From positions 3,534,001-3,598,000 of the forward strand of contig JAITYX010000045.1 of NCBI GenBank assembly GCA_021018815.1: a DNA stretch of 64,000 nucleotides, given 5' to 3'. Made by a program: the position numbers and the translations under genes. This DNA is from Talinum fruticosum. Lineage: Eukaryota > Streptophyta > Magnoliopsida > Caryophyllales > Talinaceae. The notes beneath the pieces are model-generated. The model saw only the letters and a list, made by a program, of their open reading frames with translations. It was not told the origin of the DNA and made no database searches. Shown one piece after another: positions 21,562 to 33,903 of the stretch (within the stretch, counting starts at the first letter, position 1; each line of letters begins with the position of its first letter).

Positions 21562-24366
21562 TGTAACACCCCTAGACCCACCCTAGGAGTATTACATGTC
21601 ACGATTCCCAGAGAGGAACCCCTAAGGCTGCTTAAGATCTCAACTTGGGGTTAATAACCATTTCTTAGATTGGTGGAAGCGCGGTTCTAGGTTTTCGAAG
21701 GTTTTTGGAAATTTCGGCGGTTTCCTCTGTAACATGGCTAATCCCATAGGCTTAAGGCCCTAACCTGCGCGAAACACATTCATAACTCAACGAGCCACAC
21801 GCTCGAAGTATCACAACACAACTCAACGACCCACACGCTCCGAGTATTCACATAGGGCTTTCATATTATACATAGTCGAGTTAAACATACATCCGATCCT
21901 TACAAACATAAAAGAATCATAAAGTACATAATAAGTCAGGAGATCTCCTATCCGAGTGGTCCGCTTCTTCTAACGACCAAAAGCAACTTCGGGAGTCTTA
22001 ACTACGTACACGAAATGAGCCCAGTGAATGATCCAAACCCAACCTCTGTTTCACTTTGCACATTAATTCATTAGCAAACACACGTAAATTCACAATTCAT
22101 TCATAACATGTGATTCGGATCATACATGCTTAAGACATGCGAGATTCTAAACTTACCAACTTGCCAAGAAACATAATGACATCAATTACGCATGAATTCA
22201 ATCAAACATACTTCATTCATCTTTCTACGCAAGTAAGTCATAGAATCATTCATCATGTAAAGCATTCATCACGTAAATCATTCATCAAGTAAGTCATTCA
22301 TCACGTAATTCATATCTTGCTTCTTATCGTATTCATTTCTTATGAATTCAAGATTCGTTCTTCTTCTCATTCTTCTTCTTGAGTTCAATCATGCATTTCA
22401 TAAATCATCGATTCGTTCTTTCTTGTTCGTCATGCATGATCATTCGATTCTTCATATCATAATTCTTTTAAGTCTTCTAAGTTCGAATGGAAAGAAGATT
22501 TATGTTACTGCTCTAAAGACCCAGTTCTTGGAGCCAAAACAATTCATGGGCTCGGTTCACGGAGGCATACAATTCGTGGCCTCGAGGCGGCCTCCCTTCC
22601 CCGAAAGACGCATCTCGTCAATAATTCTTGGAAGCAATTCAATTCGTGGTTTCGGGTTGACGAGACACTTCTACGGCCATAGCTACGAGAGGGTTCTTTA
22701 ATTCGTGGGGTCTTAGATAAATAACACAATCCTTTCTCCCTTCTTTAGTTCTTTATGTTTCTTATCTTCTTATTATCTTCTTATTACTTATACATAAGAT
22801 ATACTTAATTCATATAATTCATGCTCAACACGTTCATGCGTAACTTCTTCAAAACAAGCAATTCACATAAGCAAGTTCCAACTCAAGTATAATCAATTCA
22901 TTTCATATACGCATGCTTATGTCATTTGTAATCAATGTAATTCGGGATAAACACATAATCACATAAACATGTCAATTAGGATTCCTAATCAATGAACTCA
23001 TCGTTTTCATGATCGTGTATTATCGCGTATAGGTGGTTAATGGTTCTATAACTTTCCTTAATCGATATATATCTTTTAATCTAGCCATATAGCTTCTTAA
23101 ATTTAAGTTCTTAATTCAATTATCACTTAGTTCCGATTTTGCTCAAAACAGGACATTTTCACTTAAAATTGCATATCTCCCAATCTACTCATCCAATGCA
23201 TACTAAATTTTATAGGAAATTTCCATAAATTGCCACGAAGCTGCAGTAAAATTTTCAGGAAATTTGGGCTACACATGAATTCACAAAAATTCGGACAGCA
23301 TGCATAATCACTGAAAATCTGCACATAAGTCATGAACTTAACTTTCGATTTTTCCCCTAATTCTGCTCAAGCTAATCTCATCTAATTCTCAACAACCATG
23401 CTCAATAATACTTAAACATCACAAATTTAGAACTAGATATCACATGATCACAACATGCTCTTTGATTCGTGAGTTCTTAGTTTCAGTAAATTTAGGCCTC
23501 TAACTTCTTCGATTAACTTAGGGTTTCCAATTTCACGCTTGAATTCATATTCAATCCACCTAATTCATTTTATTTTAGAGGATGAATTCAGATTACTCAC
23601 CTTGGATTCTTAGAGGTTCTAAGAATTTCGGTTTTGGAAGGTTTCGAATTGGGTTTCAATTCTGTTTTTGCTTTCCCTTTCTTCCTCTCGGTTCCCCCTT
23701 CCTTCTTCTTTCCCGACCCTCTGCTTCTTCGTTACGTTCTGGTTCCTCTTGGGTTCTCGCTCTCTGGATTCGGTTCATGTCAGGTTACGCCGGTTCCGCT
23801 GCCCATCCTCTTCTCGCTCGCCGGCCGTCGGCTACGGTTCCCGTGCTCATTGATCGCCTTCCTCGGCCCTCACGTTCGCTTACACTTCATGGTCTCTGTC
23901 TCTCGGTCTCTCACTTTTCCCCTTTTCCTTAGCCTTGCTCGGCCTCCCAAGCTCTCGCTCTCCCTTGCCCACCGGCAGCGGCACCCTTGCCGTTCAGGTG
24001 GCCACCGACCACTGGCCTCTCGCACCCTTTCCCTCTCTCGCTTTCCTCTTCTCCCTCTTTTGCTCTGCCTCTGCTTCTTTTCATTTTGCTCTGCTTCTAA
24101 TTTTTCCCCGTTCTCTTCTTCTGCTCCTTTCCTTCTATGTCTCGGTCCCACTCTCTCTCTTCTTCTCCTAATTACACATAATGTTTTTCTGCCTAATTCC
24201 AATTGGACCCCATACTCCCTTTACTTAATTCCTTGCCGACTTCCTCCTTAAATGCCAGCCATCCTTCTTCATTTCTCATTTTCCTTTCTTTTTCTTTTGA
24301 TTTTTTGCTTGGGATTTTGACAAAATTGGGCCCAACTTCAACTTTAATAAGCCCAATTAAGTTGCC
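21562..24366 (-). mobile_element. Truncated long LTR inside the Tat element
   Basis: The plus-strand left end TGTAACACCCCTAGACCCACCC at 21562 matches the end of the LTR at 1735, and the copy shares its inner order: the duplicated ACTCAACGAGCCACACGCTC motif (21783-21848), AT-rich DNA, then a pyrimidine-rich block (23640-24170). The other end lacks the expected TGTGAGACCCG start, and no target duplication was found (AGTCA to the left does not recur). To the right, gag resumes in its zinc knuckle. So the LTR has lost its 5' end in a deletion that also removed the end of gag and the protease. The right boundary is approximate. Confidence 0.75.
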
Positions 24367-26050
24367 CCGTTTGTTCGTGGAACTCACAATATTTCTTTGG
24401 AGGCTTGTGCCTTAGCAGGAGTGCACATGGGAGGTGGCTTCTTGAGCATGGGGTGCCCTTTGATCTCCATCAAAATGCTTCGAGGATCAATGTTGAAGCG
24501 GTGGTTCACCTCGTTCTCTCGAGGCTTCTTTTCATTTCGGGAATTAAACTTTCCTCCCCCTCCTTTTCTTCTTGCCTCCTCCCCCTCCTCTGCGCGAGAT
24601 CTCCGTGGCCTGGATGAAGTCGGCCGCCTTTCGGAGCGCTTACGTGAGTGGTCACCTTTTGCTCCACGATGGAAAACTTGAATCTTCCGCTCCCGAGTCC
24701 ATTTAGGAAGGAGGTGTAGGCAACTCCATCTTGAAGATCGGGGATGAGGACGGCTTCCCAGTGGAACCGCCGTACGTAGTCCTTAAGAGTTTCATTTCTC
24801 CCCTACTTGATTTTTGAGAGATGGATGCTTGGTTTTCTTCGTTTGCAAGCGGCGATGAATTGCACCACAAACTTCTCACAGAGTTCTTCAAAGGAAGATA
24901 TGCTTCCTTGAGGGAGGTTGTTGAACCATTTACGTGCGACCCCCTTTAGTGTGGCGGGGAAAGAATCGGCGGTAGGTTGCATCGTCCCCATCCCGCACAT
25001 ACATGTGAGACTTGTAGTATGCCAAGTGGTCCTCGGAGTCGGTAGTGCCGTCGTACGATTCGACACTTGGGACCTTTATCTTCTTCATCCTGGGTGCATT
25101 CATGATCTTCTTTGAGAAAGGAGTATTAAAAGTATGTTGGGTCGGCCTCGAGTCGAGCCGAGAGATTGGGACGGCGCGAGGTTGGTGGCGCGGAACCTCC
25201 ACCAAGGGATTACTCTTCCTTCTCTCGGATCGAGGTGGAGTGCGCCTGGTCCTCTCGACTTACGGGGACCCCTCATAGCCGACTACCACAGGTGCCTCTC
25301 CCTCGAGTGCTCGCGCTCTCGAACGACAAATCGTCCTTGGTCGTGTTTGAGAGCATCGTAGGCTCGTTGGGACTCACGACCATGAGTAGCCGATCGCCGG
25401 GGCTGGCTGTCCTTCTGCTCCCTTGGGGTTTGGCCCCTACTTTCGGTGCTTGGAGCATTGCCTTCAAACCGGGCGGAACGCCTACTGTGGGTGGCTTAAG
25501 GGGTTGAAGTCGTATGGGATGTTGCGACATTCTCGTTGGCTCTATGAAGAGCTCTCTTGGCTTCGATGATCCCCTAGTGTCTCCCTCCTCATAGTGCCTC
25601 GTTGGCCGGGCGTTTGGTTGCTCGGGGGCAAGTGTCGTTGGGGCCTCGGTGGGCTATGCTAGAGCTGCATGGGAAGGCATCCCACCGAGAAGTAGCCAGC
25701 AGCTGACCTCCCAAGGGGTTGCGCCATACCCGGGAGTTGGGGCGTCGTGGAAGGGCATGATTGGCATGCGTCTGTTCCATGGTGGCTCGCACTTGTTCTT
25801 GTACTTGCTATGCGACGGTTGTTTTAAGGGTCTCTATTAAGCTCGAAATGCCCCTAAGGTGACGTACCCCTCCGGCCGGGTATGGCGGTTGCCGCTAGAT
25901 CGCTGAGATGATTCCGCATCCTCGGCTTGAGGAGCATCACGGGATTGGCCCCCGTAGGCGGTGAGCGATGAGGGTGAGGGACTGGTGGATTGTTCATGTC
26001 GCGAGTCATCTTGGATCGAGATCGAGTGCCACTGGTGACCATATGCTACC
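24367..26050 (-). pseudogene. gag of the Tat-type element, interrupted
   Basis: Read on the minus strand, the capsid part includes MKKIKVPSVESYDGTTDSED and LAYYKSHMYV (25205-24930), then KGVARKWFNNLPQGSISSF and LCEKFVVQF (25066-24803), which is a typical plant retrotransposon gag core. The N-terminal part (26073-25273) is basic and Ser/Pro-rich. The C-terminal part (near 24470-24370) reads into a zinc knuckle start (KYCEFHEQTG) that is cut off by the truncated LTR. Several frameshifts exist, including one within the capsid core. Confidence 0.8.
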
Positions 26051-26055
26051 TTCCT

Positions 26056-26073
26056 CCCCACAGACGGCGCCAA
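26056..26073 (-). other. Primer-binding site of the Tat-type element
   Basis: On the minus strand the LTR end (...CGTAAACA) is followed after two bases by TTGGCGCCGTCTGTGGGG. TGGCGCCGT matches the 3' end of plant tRNA-Asp; the rest differs. This kind of site is common in Tat/Ogre-type elements and fixes the LTR boundary. Confidence 0.75.
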
Positions 26074-26075
26074 GC

Positions 26076-26638
26076 TGTTTACGGAGAAATTTGAGTTGAT
26101 GATATGGATTGATGATTCGAAGAGAGGAAGGATTTACCGCTCCGGTTCTAAGGACGTGGCACGGTCGATCGATTCCATGTGGAGACCGCTCTAACTTCGC
26201 AAAAGGCTGATTTGATTGAAAGGATCGAGGAGGTCTTCCTCGATGTACGTGGGGGATTCCTTGGGAGACGAGAAGATTTCCAAAGATGGAAGTTCTTGGG
26301 ATGAGTGTTAATGAACGTTGAAGAACATGATGAATGTTGAATGTTGAATGTTGAGAGCTTAAGAAGTTTGAAGGTTGGATTATGAGAAATATAAGACTTT
26401 GTGATGTGAACATAACACGCCTTGGGATTGGGAAATGGTGAGTATTTATAAGAGATTTTAAAGGGGTAAAACAGTACTTTTCCATGGTTTTGGGGAAACC
26501 CTAGCCCTAATGGGCTTTGGGCTTTTACGGCTCGTTAAGGGTTGGTTTGGGCCGATTCCTCCCTTATCCGACTGATTAGGCCCGGTTGGCTAGTGACGTG
26601 GCGGGTGAGCTGGAATGATCCGGGAAATACCCGAATCA
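26076..26638 (-). mobile_element. 5' LTR of the Tat-type element
   Basis: This 563 bp LTR, on the minus strand, starts TGATTCGGGTATTTCCCGG at 26638 and ends CTCCGTAAACA at 26076, directly before the primer-binding site. It abuts a truncated LTR of another element at 26639, so the Tat element probably inserted into that LTR. The start end is inferred from the TG...CA rule and the change in sequence character. Confidence 0.65.
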
Positions 26639-27172
26639 GATTCCTTTTCAATGATTTAGAATTATGATTTGTTGATCTTGGTTGTTCGAATCTGGATATT
26701 CCAATGCTGATTTACGTGTTCGATTTTGCAAGTTGATGTAATTGAAGTTCGAAAGCTCGCTTGCTTGTTTCATTCGATTAGTTCAAGTTGAATTGGTATA
26801 ATCTTCTAATTTTGCACTTCCACTCTCTGCTTCTTGTTTCATTATGATCTTGGTGCAAACTCTATAGTTGGTGATGAGTAGATATTTAATTTCGAATTTA
26901 TGTTGAATGTTTGTTAGTCTAAACCTTTGAAATAGTGATAATTTAGGATAATTAGTCTAATATCGTAGATTCAAGCTAATAATAATTTCCGTTTAGTTTA
27001 GTTTAAGTTTTATGTATTAAGTCATGAGTCGTGTTTGCAATCCGAATTCGATTTAGTCCATCTTTGTGGTTAAGTTTTATGTATTAAGTCATAAGTCGTG
27101 TTTGCAATCTGAATTCGATTTAGTCCATCTCTGTTGTTGGACAATCCTCGTACTCCCTAAATTCACTCGACA
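26639..27172 (+). mobile_element. Truncated 5' LTR of the gag-only Ty3/gypsy element
   Basis: The last part resembles the right LTR: CAATCTGAATTCGATTTAGTCC then ACTCCCTAAATTCACTC, against CAATCTGATTTTGATTTAATTCC then ACTCCCTAAAATCACTCC near 36382-36443. The left part is missing beyond 26639, where the Tat LTR begins. A 67 bp tandem duplication (27003-27136) is present in this copy only. The end at 27172 is approximate. Confidence 0.6.
27003..27136 (+). repeat. 67 bp tandem duplication in the truncated LTR
   Basis: The unit beginning TTAAGTTTTATGTATTAAGT occurs at 27003 and 27070 with four or so differences. It includes the GTTTGCAATC-GAATTCGATT motif shared with the right LTR. Confidence 0.85.
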
Positions 27173-27209
27173 TTGAACTAGACTATATTCGGATGCTCTC
27201 AAAATTTTA

Positions 27210-30050
27210 TGGTTCGAAGATGCACACATATTTACGATGGAATTTTATGAAGTTGTTTCTATGATGCATTTTCTTAATATCTCCGATGATGAAATAAGAA
27301 TGAGATTAATTCCTTTTGTTTTAAAAGATGATGCTAAAAGATGGATGTATAGTTTAGCTGTTAACTCTATTTCCACTGAGGATGACTTTCACTACTACGG
27401 AACTACTTTTAATAAGCTGGTCTTTAACGACGGTTAAAAAGACAAACCGTCATGAAAAATAGACCGGTGACATTTTTGTAAATAAGTGGTATTGTTTACC
27501 ACCTATGGCGACGATTGTTTCAATGAACTGTTGTCATATGTTAGGTCTGTGAACTTATGACGACGGTTCATTGAAGGAACCGTAGTCATAAGTAATAGTC
27601 TTACTACGGTTCTTTCATTAAACCTTTGTTAAAAATTTATCACGCTCATCTTATTTCAACCTCCTTCCCCAGCTCTCTCTCTCTCACTCTCATCCCACCC
27701 CTTATTTTTCGAGATATGAGTCTATCTCTCTCTCCGTATCTCTCGTTCCTCTTCCCCCAAATTCCGAGAGCGAAGGCATTGCGAGACAAAAAGCGAAGGC
27801 CTCCTTTTCCACTTAGGTATTGCTGCCGACGACTCCTCCGATCTCTCTTTCTCTCTCGCTCCAACTTCTCCCCTTGTCCTTCCCTTTCTCTCTCCTACCG
27901 CCCGGTGTCCCCAACGCCACCCAAACTTACCCATTTCTCACTTGTTTGATGTCCGACATTGGCGTTTTTGGTCCGATAAAAAATCTTCCCTCATTTTCAC
28001 CACGAATTTCAATCTTTTCTCCTTGTCGAATCCTAACCCTAACCCTAACTTGTTGGTTCCAATGTTTTCTTTGCAAGTCAAGCCGCAATTTGGGGATTTC
28101 TCTCTCTTTAAATGCATATCGTCGTGTGATTCTAACACGATTCGGAGTAATGGGGAAAGAGGCGAGATATTAAAGCGCCATCGATTCTCGGATCCGAATG
28201 TCTAAAGCTCTCCATTACTCTCCATTGCTCTTGAAAAGTACCCCTTTTTCCCTCTCCATTGCTCTTCATTTTGTATTTCCTCTTGTTTTTCCTATCTCGG
28301 ATTTTTCGTTTTGTCCCGACCTAGGAGATCTGGATCTCCGAATGCTAACCCGTTGGTTCCTCCTTCATCCTATGGCAAATCGGTAAGGACTAGTAAGAAA
28401 ATTAGGCGAGTTTAAATTTTTAGGGTTCTTGTGCTTTTATTTTGGTGATTTGGTGGGTTCATGGCGTTAGAATACCACTAAGTTATATTTTGTATTCTAA
28501 TTCATCAACTTGTATCAATGCCCACGTTGTTTTAGTTGTGTTACAATATTTGTAGAATCTTATCTTAGGCGAGGATTAACCTAAAATTTTGTATCAACTT
28601 TGTACATGACAAAGCTAATAATTTTAGATCCGATTTGTTTTTTTTTCATTCATTGTTTTTACTCTCTTCTTCAACTTTCACTTTTAGATCCGAAAATTTC
28701 AAACATGGGAGGTGCTGTGTTTTTTTTATATAAAATAATGGTACCTATAACTACGGTTCATATAAAGAAACAGTAGTCATAGGTATACATATGACGACGA
28801 TTCTTTTGGAAAACCATCGTCATATATAAGCCTTTCACTACGGATTTTTGCATCCGAGCTGTAGTCATATAGGGACCTATGACGACGGTTCAAAACCGTA
28901 GTCAAAGGTGGTATATACAACGATGCCCATATACACGACGCCTAGTAACCGTCGTTAAATGCCATTTTTAACTATAATTAAAAAGTAGTTTACGTAGTAG
29001 TGTTTGTTAGAATATTTTGAGAAAATATTTCCTGAATGGAAAAACTATGAGGCTAAGGAGTGAAATCAATCAATTTATTCATATGAATAGAAAACCATTT
29101 TGGAATTACTTTGAAAGATTTAAGAATTTGTTGGCCCAATGTCCCCATCATAATTTAGAACAGTGGCGTCTTTGCCAAATTGTCTACGAAGGACTTGACC
29201 AATAGACTAGGATCATGTTAGAGTCTATGTGTTAGCGTGGTTTTCTTTTTAAAAGTCATGTAGTTGCTTGGGAATTTTTAGAGGACTTAGCGGAAAAACG
29301 ATGCAATGGGAAAGCAGTAGAGATGAGAGTATGAATTCTAGGATTATTGGCGCAAAAGAGGGCATTTATTTTGTTTCGATGTGAGTCACCTTGAGTCTAA
29401 AGTTGCAATGCTTGAAAATATGTCTGAAGGGTTTAAGCTGCTCAACCTCAATCTTTTCAAACTCCTTTGGTGTCATGTTCTCATTATCAAAGCTTAGATC
29501 ACTTTTTTAATACTTGTCCTTACTTGGTATTAGGCCAAGAATAAGTGCCTTACTTGGTCTTAGGCCAAGAATAAGTGCAAGTGAATGCTCCATTTCAAAA
29601 ACCTAAGTTTGACCCTTCCTCTCTTACCTTTAATAAAGGGTGGAAACATCGCCCTAATTTTTCTTGGAATAATAGAACTAATGCTAAAGGTCAAAACATG
29701 ACCCAACCCACTTTGTTTCATTCTAGATTCCACTAGAGATAAGTTTATCCAATCATGCCCAATGCACCTAAACTATCACCTCACATTGCTCGGACCGAAC
29801 CTCCTCCTAGTTACACCGATGCTAATAAGAGAGTTAACAACCTGAAGAAAATGATGAAAACTATAAGCTGAGCAGTTGACGCAATTGACCCAACTTGCTA
29901 CCTCTAACTCTAGAGAGAAAAAGACTTTTCTTAGTCAATCGAAGGTGAAATATAAGATCATTGACCCTTCCTCTTCTAGGGAGTTGTTTGTGAATGATAT
30001 CCATTAGGTTAGAATAAGAAATTGATAACTATGTAAGTGACCCAGAATTA
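27210..30050 (+). pseudogene. gag of a gag-only Ty3/gypsy element, split by a CACTA insert
   Basis: Capsid-type gag sequence reads FYEVVSMMHFLNISDDEIRM, then LIPFVLKDDAKRWMYSL (27237-27389). It resumes after the CACTA insert with RLRSEINQFIHMNRKPFWNY, then FERFKNLLAQCPHHNLEQW (29017-29205). A stop at 29203-29205 and other breaks follow. Directly after the insert, a one-base loss shifts the frame. The part between LTR and capsid is short, so the N-terminus is missing. Downstream, degenerate frames such as 30063-30332 and 30442-30651 show no protease or polymerase. The sequence style is that of Athila-related plant elements. Confidence 0.75.
27390..29002. mobile_element. CACTA DNA transposon, non-autonomous, 1613 bp
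   Basis: The left end CACTACTACGGAACTACTTTT and the right end (reverse complement CACTACTACGTAAACTACTTTTT) form terminal inverted repeats, flanked by the three-base duplication TTT (27387-27389 and 29003-29005). Both ends carry subterminal ACGACGGTT-type repeats on either strand, as is usual for CACTA elements. No transposase domain is seen. The inside (about 27650-28400) is CT-rich, resembles a plant 5' untranslated region and first exon (including CCTAACCCTAACCCTAAC), and may be captured host sequence. It lies within gag of an LTR element, so it is the younger insertion. Confidence 0.9.
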
Positions 30051-30760
30051 TATCCCCGCACTGTGGTCCAAAAGTCATTTTCCCACTCTTTTTCTCAAGA
30101 GACTGGTTCATCCAGTACTTCTAAGCACACTAATGATGGTGTTCCTCTAGAAACATTTGCTGATTTTTCTAAAATAGAGGAAACTAAGGAGAAAGATACT
30201 ACTGATATACTAGAACCTTCACCTCCTATAGATTCTTCCTCTCCTACTTGTTATACGAGGTTCATGAGCTTAAAATGCATTTTAGTTGTGATAATTAGCA
30301 TGATATACCTATTAAATCAAATATCTCAGTAGAAAAAGATGTTCTTTTGAGCATGTTGATCATGAAAATTTCTTAGTTCATTTTGAGTCCTTTTCTATTG
30401 ACCCCATCATAACTAACCATCAATTTGAATTTTCTAAGCCCATGCTTTTTGACTATGAAACTTATGTACTTAATGCTGTTTGTTCACAATTTGATAAGTT
30501 GAAACGAGCTCTTAATGGTGTTGCATCGGTATTATGGATGTATTCTTTTTGGCACAACCTCTCCAGACTTTTGTTACCTTTGTTTGTTGAGAGATCTTCT
30601 TGCAAATTTGAGAAATTGTTATGTGCTTTAATGAGATTTAAATTGAGATAGCAGCTTAACCTGATATGGAGTGATTGATGCCTCCATGAATCTCCATTTA
30701 AACTGATTCAAGAGACTTTAGTTTAGGTGTACCCAATACCTAACTCTGTTATAATCGTTC

Positions 30761-33700
30761 CGTAAAACCCGTAATTTTAACAAAAGAAGGCTGTAAAGCA
30801 TAGAATTATTGAGTAATATTCCATGCGTCTAGGGGGTGAGTGACTGATTTTATTTATGGCCGGACATATTACTTTAGTATCCTTTTGGAGGCTGCTGTTG
30901 AATAAATTAAATCAAGGAAATTGCCTCCCTTTTATTGAGTTGAACCTTTGCACGGGTAGGAATTGTCGTGGCCGGCGTATAAAAAAAAGTTGGGATGTCG
31001 GGGCATAAGAGGACGGAGAAAGGGAGAGGCGTGGAATTATTTTATGTAGAAGAAGGTTACTTTGGCCATGAAAGGATAAAGGACACAAATTGGGGTCCAA
31101 TAAAAACTAGAGGCATTATTTGTCGGGCAGTGGAGAGAGAAGGCAAAGAAATAAAAGAAACGAAGGACCAAAGGGAGGGGGACACGGGAAAAACAAAGAA
31201 AGAAGAAGCAAAACCGCAAAACCAGAACAAGGGAGGGGGAAAGGAGCACCGAACGGGAAAAGAGAAAGAGAGAGAGAGGGAGGAGGCGAGCATGTAGGCG
31301 AAGGGACCGAGGAGGAGGACCGGCGACCACCGCAGGACCGAAGGCGGCGGTCGGCGACGCGAGTAGGCGCAAGCAAAAGGAAAAGAGAGTGAGAGACTGG
31401 GCGGAGAGAGGGCGAAGGCGGGATCCGAGGCCGGGGACAGACGCGAGGGGGACCGAGAGGCTGGAAGCCGGGAAAGGCGGTGGCGACGAGGGAAGAGGAC
31501 TAGCGGCGAACACGCAAGGGCCCAGCAGAGAGCTAGCGGAGGCCAAAAACGGCAAGCCGAAATAGGGAAGTAAGAGACCGAGAGGAACTAAGCGAGGACC
31601 GACCGAAAGAGGGACCGGGACCGGAAGGCGAAATAAAGGAGCCCAAAATTCATCCCTAAACCCGAGAATTTCCGGTGGGTAGTCTTATTCTCTAAACTAT
31701 TAGTAATTTCGAAATCCAAAGGAGCTTTGTTCTGATTATTGAATGTCTATGTGATGTGGTGAAGCTAGGAAATGATTAGGGCTAAATTAGATTATGAGAA
31801 AATCGAATTGAACTCGTTAAATCTGAATCGGGAACTTGAAGGAGCTTAGTAGTTTGTTAAGGCTGAATTAAGGTGCTGAAAGTTTAGAAGGAATTGGGCT
31901 GTGTAGGTATAAAGAGCATTGTGAGGATCTCAATTAGCATTTAGAGATGAAAAATGGTGATTTGAGTCTAAACTGTGAATTGATGCTTCGATTGAACCTT
32001 AGAGATTTCCTAAATTCTTTGCGTTGGAAGGTAACGACTTATATTGGGAAATAACGAGTTAGGTATAAAAGAGGAATGAAAGTTCATACCGACCGATGCA
32101 CAATTGAGGCACGGGAGTGAGAAGTGGGTGAGTATCAGGATAATTGAGTTCGAAAGAGAATTAAATCCTTGAGGTTGAATTATATTCGAAGTTAAGCGAA
32201 GCCGATGAAAGTGGAGCGATGAAAAGAGATTAAGAACGGTATGTTTGAGTCGGCCAAGAAAGAGCAATTAATTGGGTAGAAACCTAAGAGGAGAGCAAAT
32301 TACACTTGGAGATGAAGGAAGCTAGTGGAATTTTAGTACTAAAGTAAGAATAAGAGCTAACTAACTAAGCATGAGTAAGAAGAGGTTCATGAGTAAGCTG
32401 GAAGCGTAATCGGAAAACATTGAAGCAAAGATGATAAATTGAGAAAAGTTAAGTTATAAAGTAGAGGCATAAAATGAGGAATTGAGGTAAAAACAATGAA
32501 TTGTGAAAAATGGAAACATTGATTTAGGTGATAGCTACTTGTGGTTATTGTGGTTCGAAAAGGAATCAATCTTACTTGAATTAGAGAATTGAGAAGGGTG
32601 TAGTTAAGAATGAGGTTGAGAATGACTATCCGTGTTGAGTTGCTGCTATCTGTACAAGTGATTGTGAAATGACGTTCAAAAGTTGTTTTGAAAGGAGTTT
32701 TGTATTTTACGTGAAATGATCCTTGAATGCAACTTCTTGTGAACTTCCGTTCAAACGTGAATATGTTTTAAAGAAGTGAAACTTGTTTGAGAAAGTAAAC
32801 CAGATTTGAGAAAGTGAATTTATAAGGGTGACAGGAGGTGTCATGCCTTCTTTGATATTAAATCGATTTGAGAAAGTCTGTTAAAGTGAATGTGATGAAT
32901 GAATATGTGCAAATTGTTTTGAATCAACGGCTACGGATCGTTTAGCATATCGAAGGGTTCGAACCGGGGACGCCCAGCTAGAAACTTCGAGGGAAGGGTT
33001 CTAACAAGGGTCCTGCGGTGGCGGGATGCCCGATCCGAGACTTCCTAGAAGATAGGTCCCGGGAGCCTTTTATTTGGGGTCGCGCCCCGGATAAATCGAG
33101 AGAAACTAAGAGAAATTATGAAATAAAGAAGTGCTAGTTCGAGTCCTCGGAAGGCCTAGAATGTTGATTCAACCCCAAAAGAATTATTCATGAATGTGAA
33201 ATCGTGCTTTTAAATGATTAAAAAGTCTTCATCTTTATGTTGCAAGAGATTTCATTGAAAGTATATAGATTTGTATTATACTATTATGCTTTCGCAGATT
33301 TCATTATTATGAGTATTATGTGTAAATAATTTCCATTTTAAGGGTATAAGACTCCGGTAGGCCAGTGGTTTATTGCTCACCCCCACAAATTTGCCCCCTT
33401 TTCCCTCCCGGTGTTGCAGGTACACTCTCAAGAGATGTATGCGGTACGTAGCGTCTTTGGGACTCCCACTTGTTGCTGTGTGCTGTTTGCTAAGTGATTC
33501 AAGTACCAGACGTGCATTTCTTACATTTCTAAATGTGTACTTGTAATTTAGTTCATATAGTTATACCCGATGTACCTTGAATCATTTAAGATTGTTTTAA
33601 GTTTTATCGCATGATTGGTTGAACTCCGGCGTGTGGCCTTTGAGTTGTGTACTACGAGCATGTGGCTCGTCGAGTTATACTTGTGGTTTTATGCGGGGTT

Positions 33701-33903
33701 TTAAGACTTTAAGCCTATGGGATAGTCCACATTACAAACGGAACTCTGCCAAAATTTTTGGGAATCTCGGACTCTTTTGGGAAACCACCTTTATTATCCT
33801 TAAGTTGAGTTTAGACAGCCAAACCGACACCGAGAAGAGCATTGGGAGTTCCTTTAAGGAACTCGGCAATGTAATATTCCCGGGGGTGTTTTGGGGTGTT
33901 ACA
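30761..33903 (+). mobile_element. Solo LTR, long-LTR family, TSD CGTTC
   Basis: The 3143 bp LTR starts CGTAAAACCCGTAATTTTAAC (first base changed from T) and ends GGGGTGTTTTGGGGTGTTACA. CGTTC at 30756-30760 and 33904-33908 is the target duplication. Shared family features in order: a purine-rich block (31110-31640), GGGTAGTCTTATTCTCTAAA (31677), a GC-rich box (32930-33090), TTTATTGCTCACCCCCACAAA (33367) and the duplicated CGTGTGGC motif (33622-33678). No coding region is present. It sits inside the gag-only Ty3/gypsy element. Confidence 0.9.

Larger units (their letters stand above)
12640..26638 (-). mobile_element. Decayed Tat/Ogre-type Ty3/gypsy retrotransposon
   Basis: Read on the minus strand, the order is: LTR (26638-26076), primer-binding site (26073-26056), gag (about 26050-24367), a foreign LTR (to 21562), reverse transcriptase (21556-20900), two RNase H-like segments (20640-19960), integrase (19581-18403), a non-coding spacer, then an extra ORF on the opposite strand (14995-17594) and a tandem-repeat region (13158-13445). 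RT-RH-INT order, a second RNase H and an extra ORF beyond integrase are features of the Tat lineage of plant Ty3/gypsy elements. The frames carry frameshifts and stops, and the left LTR was not found, so this copy is dead and probably truncated or rearranged at its left end. Confidence 0.8.

Noticed and set aside
23582..24251. Frame of 205 codons, Ser/Leu/Phe-rich
   Set aside because: Pyrimidine-rich block of the truncated LTR, equivalent to blocks in the other solo LTRs; no domain.
31037..31555. 172 codon frame on the minus strand
   Set aside because: Same low-complexity LTR block in the solo LTR at 30761-33903.
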